Of a DNA stretch of 64,000 bases, positions 62,401-64,000 are shown piece after piece. Made by a program: the position numbers and the translations under genes. The notes below the pieces were generated by a model, which searched no databases, had not been told where the DNA came from, and worked only from the letters and a program-made list of their open reading frames with translations. Each line of letters starts with the position of its first letter. Within the stretch, counting starts at the first letter, position 1. The DNA is taken from positions 4,037,501-4,101,500 of the forward strand of contig CP114489.1 of the NCBI GenBank assembly GCA_027186245.1, in the 5' to 3' direction. Origin of the DNA: Coriaria nepalensis. Taxonomy: Eukaryota; Streptophyta; Magnoliopsida; Cucurbitales; Coriariaceae.

Positions 62401-63176
62401 ATTCTACCGGGTAAGGGAAGGAAAGAATCAAAATTACAGGTGTAAGTGGTACCATGTCCAGTTTGCTGTCGATACAGCCAGAGGATGCCCCTGATGACAA
62501 AAGTAACAAGAAGGAGACAAGAAAGAAATCACTTAAAGGCAATGGTAACCACAAATACTTCTAGTCACAGAGATAAAAAGAAGAAGATAAAATTAACCAA
62601 ATCTTTGAATAAATGCATCATATAATGGCAACATCAAAGAAGAGAGAAAAGAAACCTAGATGCTTCCTCATAACTAAAGAACTTGACTGCCGAATTTGGG
62701 ACAATGCGCACGCAATTAGTTCCATTGCCTTTGAACAATCCTCTGAATCCCTCAGCTCTCCAGATGTATTTCAAGCCCTGAATGGTTCCCTTATACTTTA
62801 TACTATGAGGATTTTGAACCTGCATATTTGAAAAAATGAGGCAGACAAAGATAATTTAGAATGCAAAATACATCTAGCACAATTATCCGTGCCACAGTCA
62901 TTTAAAAATTCATAATACTCTCTGACACTACCTATCCCTCTTTAGAGACACCTCAAACGCATATCAGTAGTCACAAAACCAATCATCTCACTAAGATCAG
63001 GGATGTTCAAAATCTGGAAGGCTCTTGATGATATAACATCTGCTGATAGAACCTGCTCACCTAAATAAAAGGGAGATCTTCTAGATAGAATGGTCTATCT
63101 TCATGAGGAAGAGGAAGAAAAGATTACCTGAAGCAAAATCTTCAGTCTTTCCAATGGTGCAACTGCAGTACGTGAC
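59479..63176 (-). CDS. ADNT1: Mitochondrial adenine nucleotide transporter (ADNT1 type), 5' part missing
   Basis: Seven minus-strand exons with GT-AG borders and consistent phase: 63176-63128, 62819-62656, 62490-62453, 62296-62184, 62043-61930, 60249-59905 and 59562-59479. They give 301 residues to TGA. Three carrier signatures Px[DE]xx[KR] are present, one per repeat: [21 protein letters not shown] and [11 protein letters not shown]. Other landmarks are [27 protein letters not shown] and the tail [13 protein letters not shown]. These match plant ADNT1, an inner-membrane carrier that exchanges cytosolic AMP for matrix ATP/ADP. About 50 N-terminal residues (first exon, start codon) are not found before the right edge and should lie beyond it. 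The intron between 60249 and 61930 is inflated by nested transposons. No lesions are seen in the exons. Confidence 0.94.
60680..60965. repeat. Cluster of short palindromic repeats
   Basis: Variants of ctccattgatggaggtc, gagctcgagacc and tcggatctaagcctct recur many times in both orientations. The region is GC-rich compared with the intron around it and could fold extensively. It lies inside the long-TIR element. Confidence 0.75.
61150..61602 (+). mobile_element. Ty1-copia 3' end: RNase H tail and LTR
   Basis: 61223-61467 encodes the end of copia RNase [50 protein letters not shown] purine-rich tract (cttgaggggcag) follows, and then an LTR from about 61479 (tgttagccg) to 61602 (gataaca), only about 124 bases long with matching short ends. 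The 5' part of the element is missing. It is nested in the long-TIR element, on the strand opposite to the host gene. Confidence 0.8.
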
Positions 63177-64000
63177 CTGTAGTAGGTGATGAATCAAACT
63201 CGATTAATGTAAGTAAATTAACAGATGAAAAGCTCAGCTCAAGAATACACATCACAAAAGGTGTGCTTGTGGTGAATAGTTAGCAAACTAAATCTGATAT
63301 TTAACCTGGATGCATTTCAGATCAATTATTATAGCATCCTGTTTAAGCCGCAGAAATTTTGGCTTCCAACTCAATTTGGGATGATATTCTCAGCATAAGC
63401 CCATTAAATGCAGCTTGTACTTTACTATATAGCAGTTTATGCTTCAGTCTTTCAAAAAGTACAATGAGTAGAATAATTTTAGAAACACAGTTCTGGCTAG
63501 AATAGTGGAGAAAAAACCAATTGACTAAAAAAAATGCCAACACTCACCTAAATCTGATACTGTTTAGTATTTTTCAGAAGTTAGGAACAACAATAATAAT
63601 CTATCAAAGTTAAGAAACTTGAAAAGACAGCCGTCCTCGAGTCCGGTACTCATAAAGCAAATTTAAGCTAAGCCACATAGCTCTCAGAAATCAATATTTC
63701 AATCTCATTACAGTCCTATTTATCCATCATCTTTTCCTTAATTAAACTTCTACTGAGCGATAACATACAAACACAGAATAACATAAATAAAGTAGACGTA
63801 ATAATGACTTCTGCAACTAAAAAGGAAGAAAAGCCTACAGTTCTATATCATGCAATTGCAGAGTCATAAATCCGACATCCGCCAATCGTCTTCGTAAAAG
63901 AAATTGTCAGTCGCGGAAAATTAAAGCACCAGAGAAATCAAAATAATACAACTGAATGAAATTCTAGCTGAATCCTCCATGAAAAAAACAAGCAAATATG
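63177..64000. other. ADNT1 intron to the window edge
   Basis: No exon could be recognised; expected to be intron 1 of the carrier gene, with the first exon beyond 64000. Confidence 0.5.

Overview
This is a stretch of nuclear DNA from a eudicot plant. The evidence is intron-split genes with plant-type GT-AG splice sites, AT-rich intergenic DNA, Ty1-copia and Ty3-gypsy remnants, fold-back elements, and plant-only genes (MIR319, a cytokinin response factor, an arabinogalactan peptide, a phytocyanin, COP1-interactive protein 1). The species cannot be named from the sequence.

Layout. 1-11 kb: a MIR319 precursor on the minus strand (700-877), then AT-rich DNA with decayed gag and copia pol fragments. 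11-20 kb: a frameshifted DUF1191 gene, an intact intronless 6-phosphogluconate dehydrogenase (minus), a decayed glucose-6-phosphate 1-epimerase, and an intact ubiquitin-conjugating enzyme whose last intron appears to be GC-AG. 20-28 kb: a 370-bp long hairpin, a short tandem repeat, a WD40 gene relic, a truncated gypsy element with a recognisable primer binding site, and a ~560-bp inverted-repeat element. 28-39 kb: a cytokinin response factor, more gypsy debris, a phytocyanin-like gene with an odd splice junction and a missing copper ligand, a 68-residue twin CX9C protein, and an AG-peptide. 39-44 kb: a gypsy element with a large internal deletion and three exons of a dead villin gene. 44-59 kb: two neighbouring genes of similar build (NAB-like N-terminus plus long coiled coil). 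The second is CIP1-like, predicted at 2637 residues, and contains six near-identical 834-bp in-frame tandem repeats. A gag-only copia relic lies between the two. 59-64 kb: the 3' part of a mitochondrial adenine nucleotide carrier (ADNT1 type, minus), with a 1.5-kb long-TIR element in one intron that itself holds a copia relic.

The genes do not form an operon or a pathway. What links them is gene order. From memory of Arabidopsis locus numbers, the neighbours here are split among several Arabidopsis regions: MIR319A/DUF1191/CRF2 on chromosome 4; MIR319B/6PGDH/UBC8/CIP1-like/CIP1 and UBC10/CRF3/AGP22 on chromosome 5; epimerase/CRF6/AGP20 on chromosome 3. The window therefore looks like a less fractionated version of an ancestral eudicot block, in which several of the same genes (DUF1191, epimerase, villin) are now decaying.

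The most unusual items are the homogenised 834-bp coiled-coil repeat array, the ancestral block itself, the GC-AG intron in a core E2 gene, and the long fold-back sequences.
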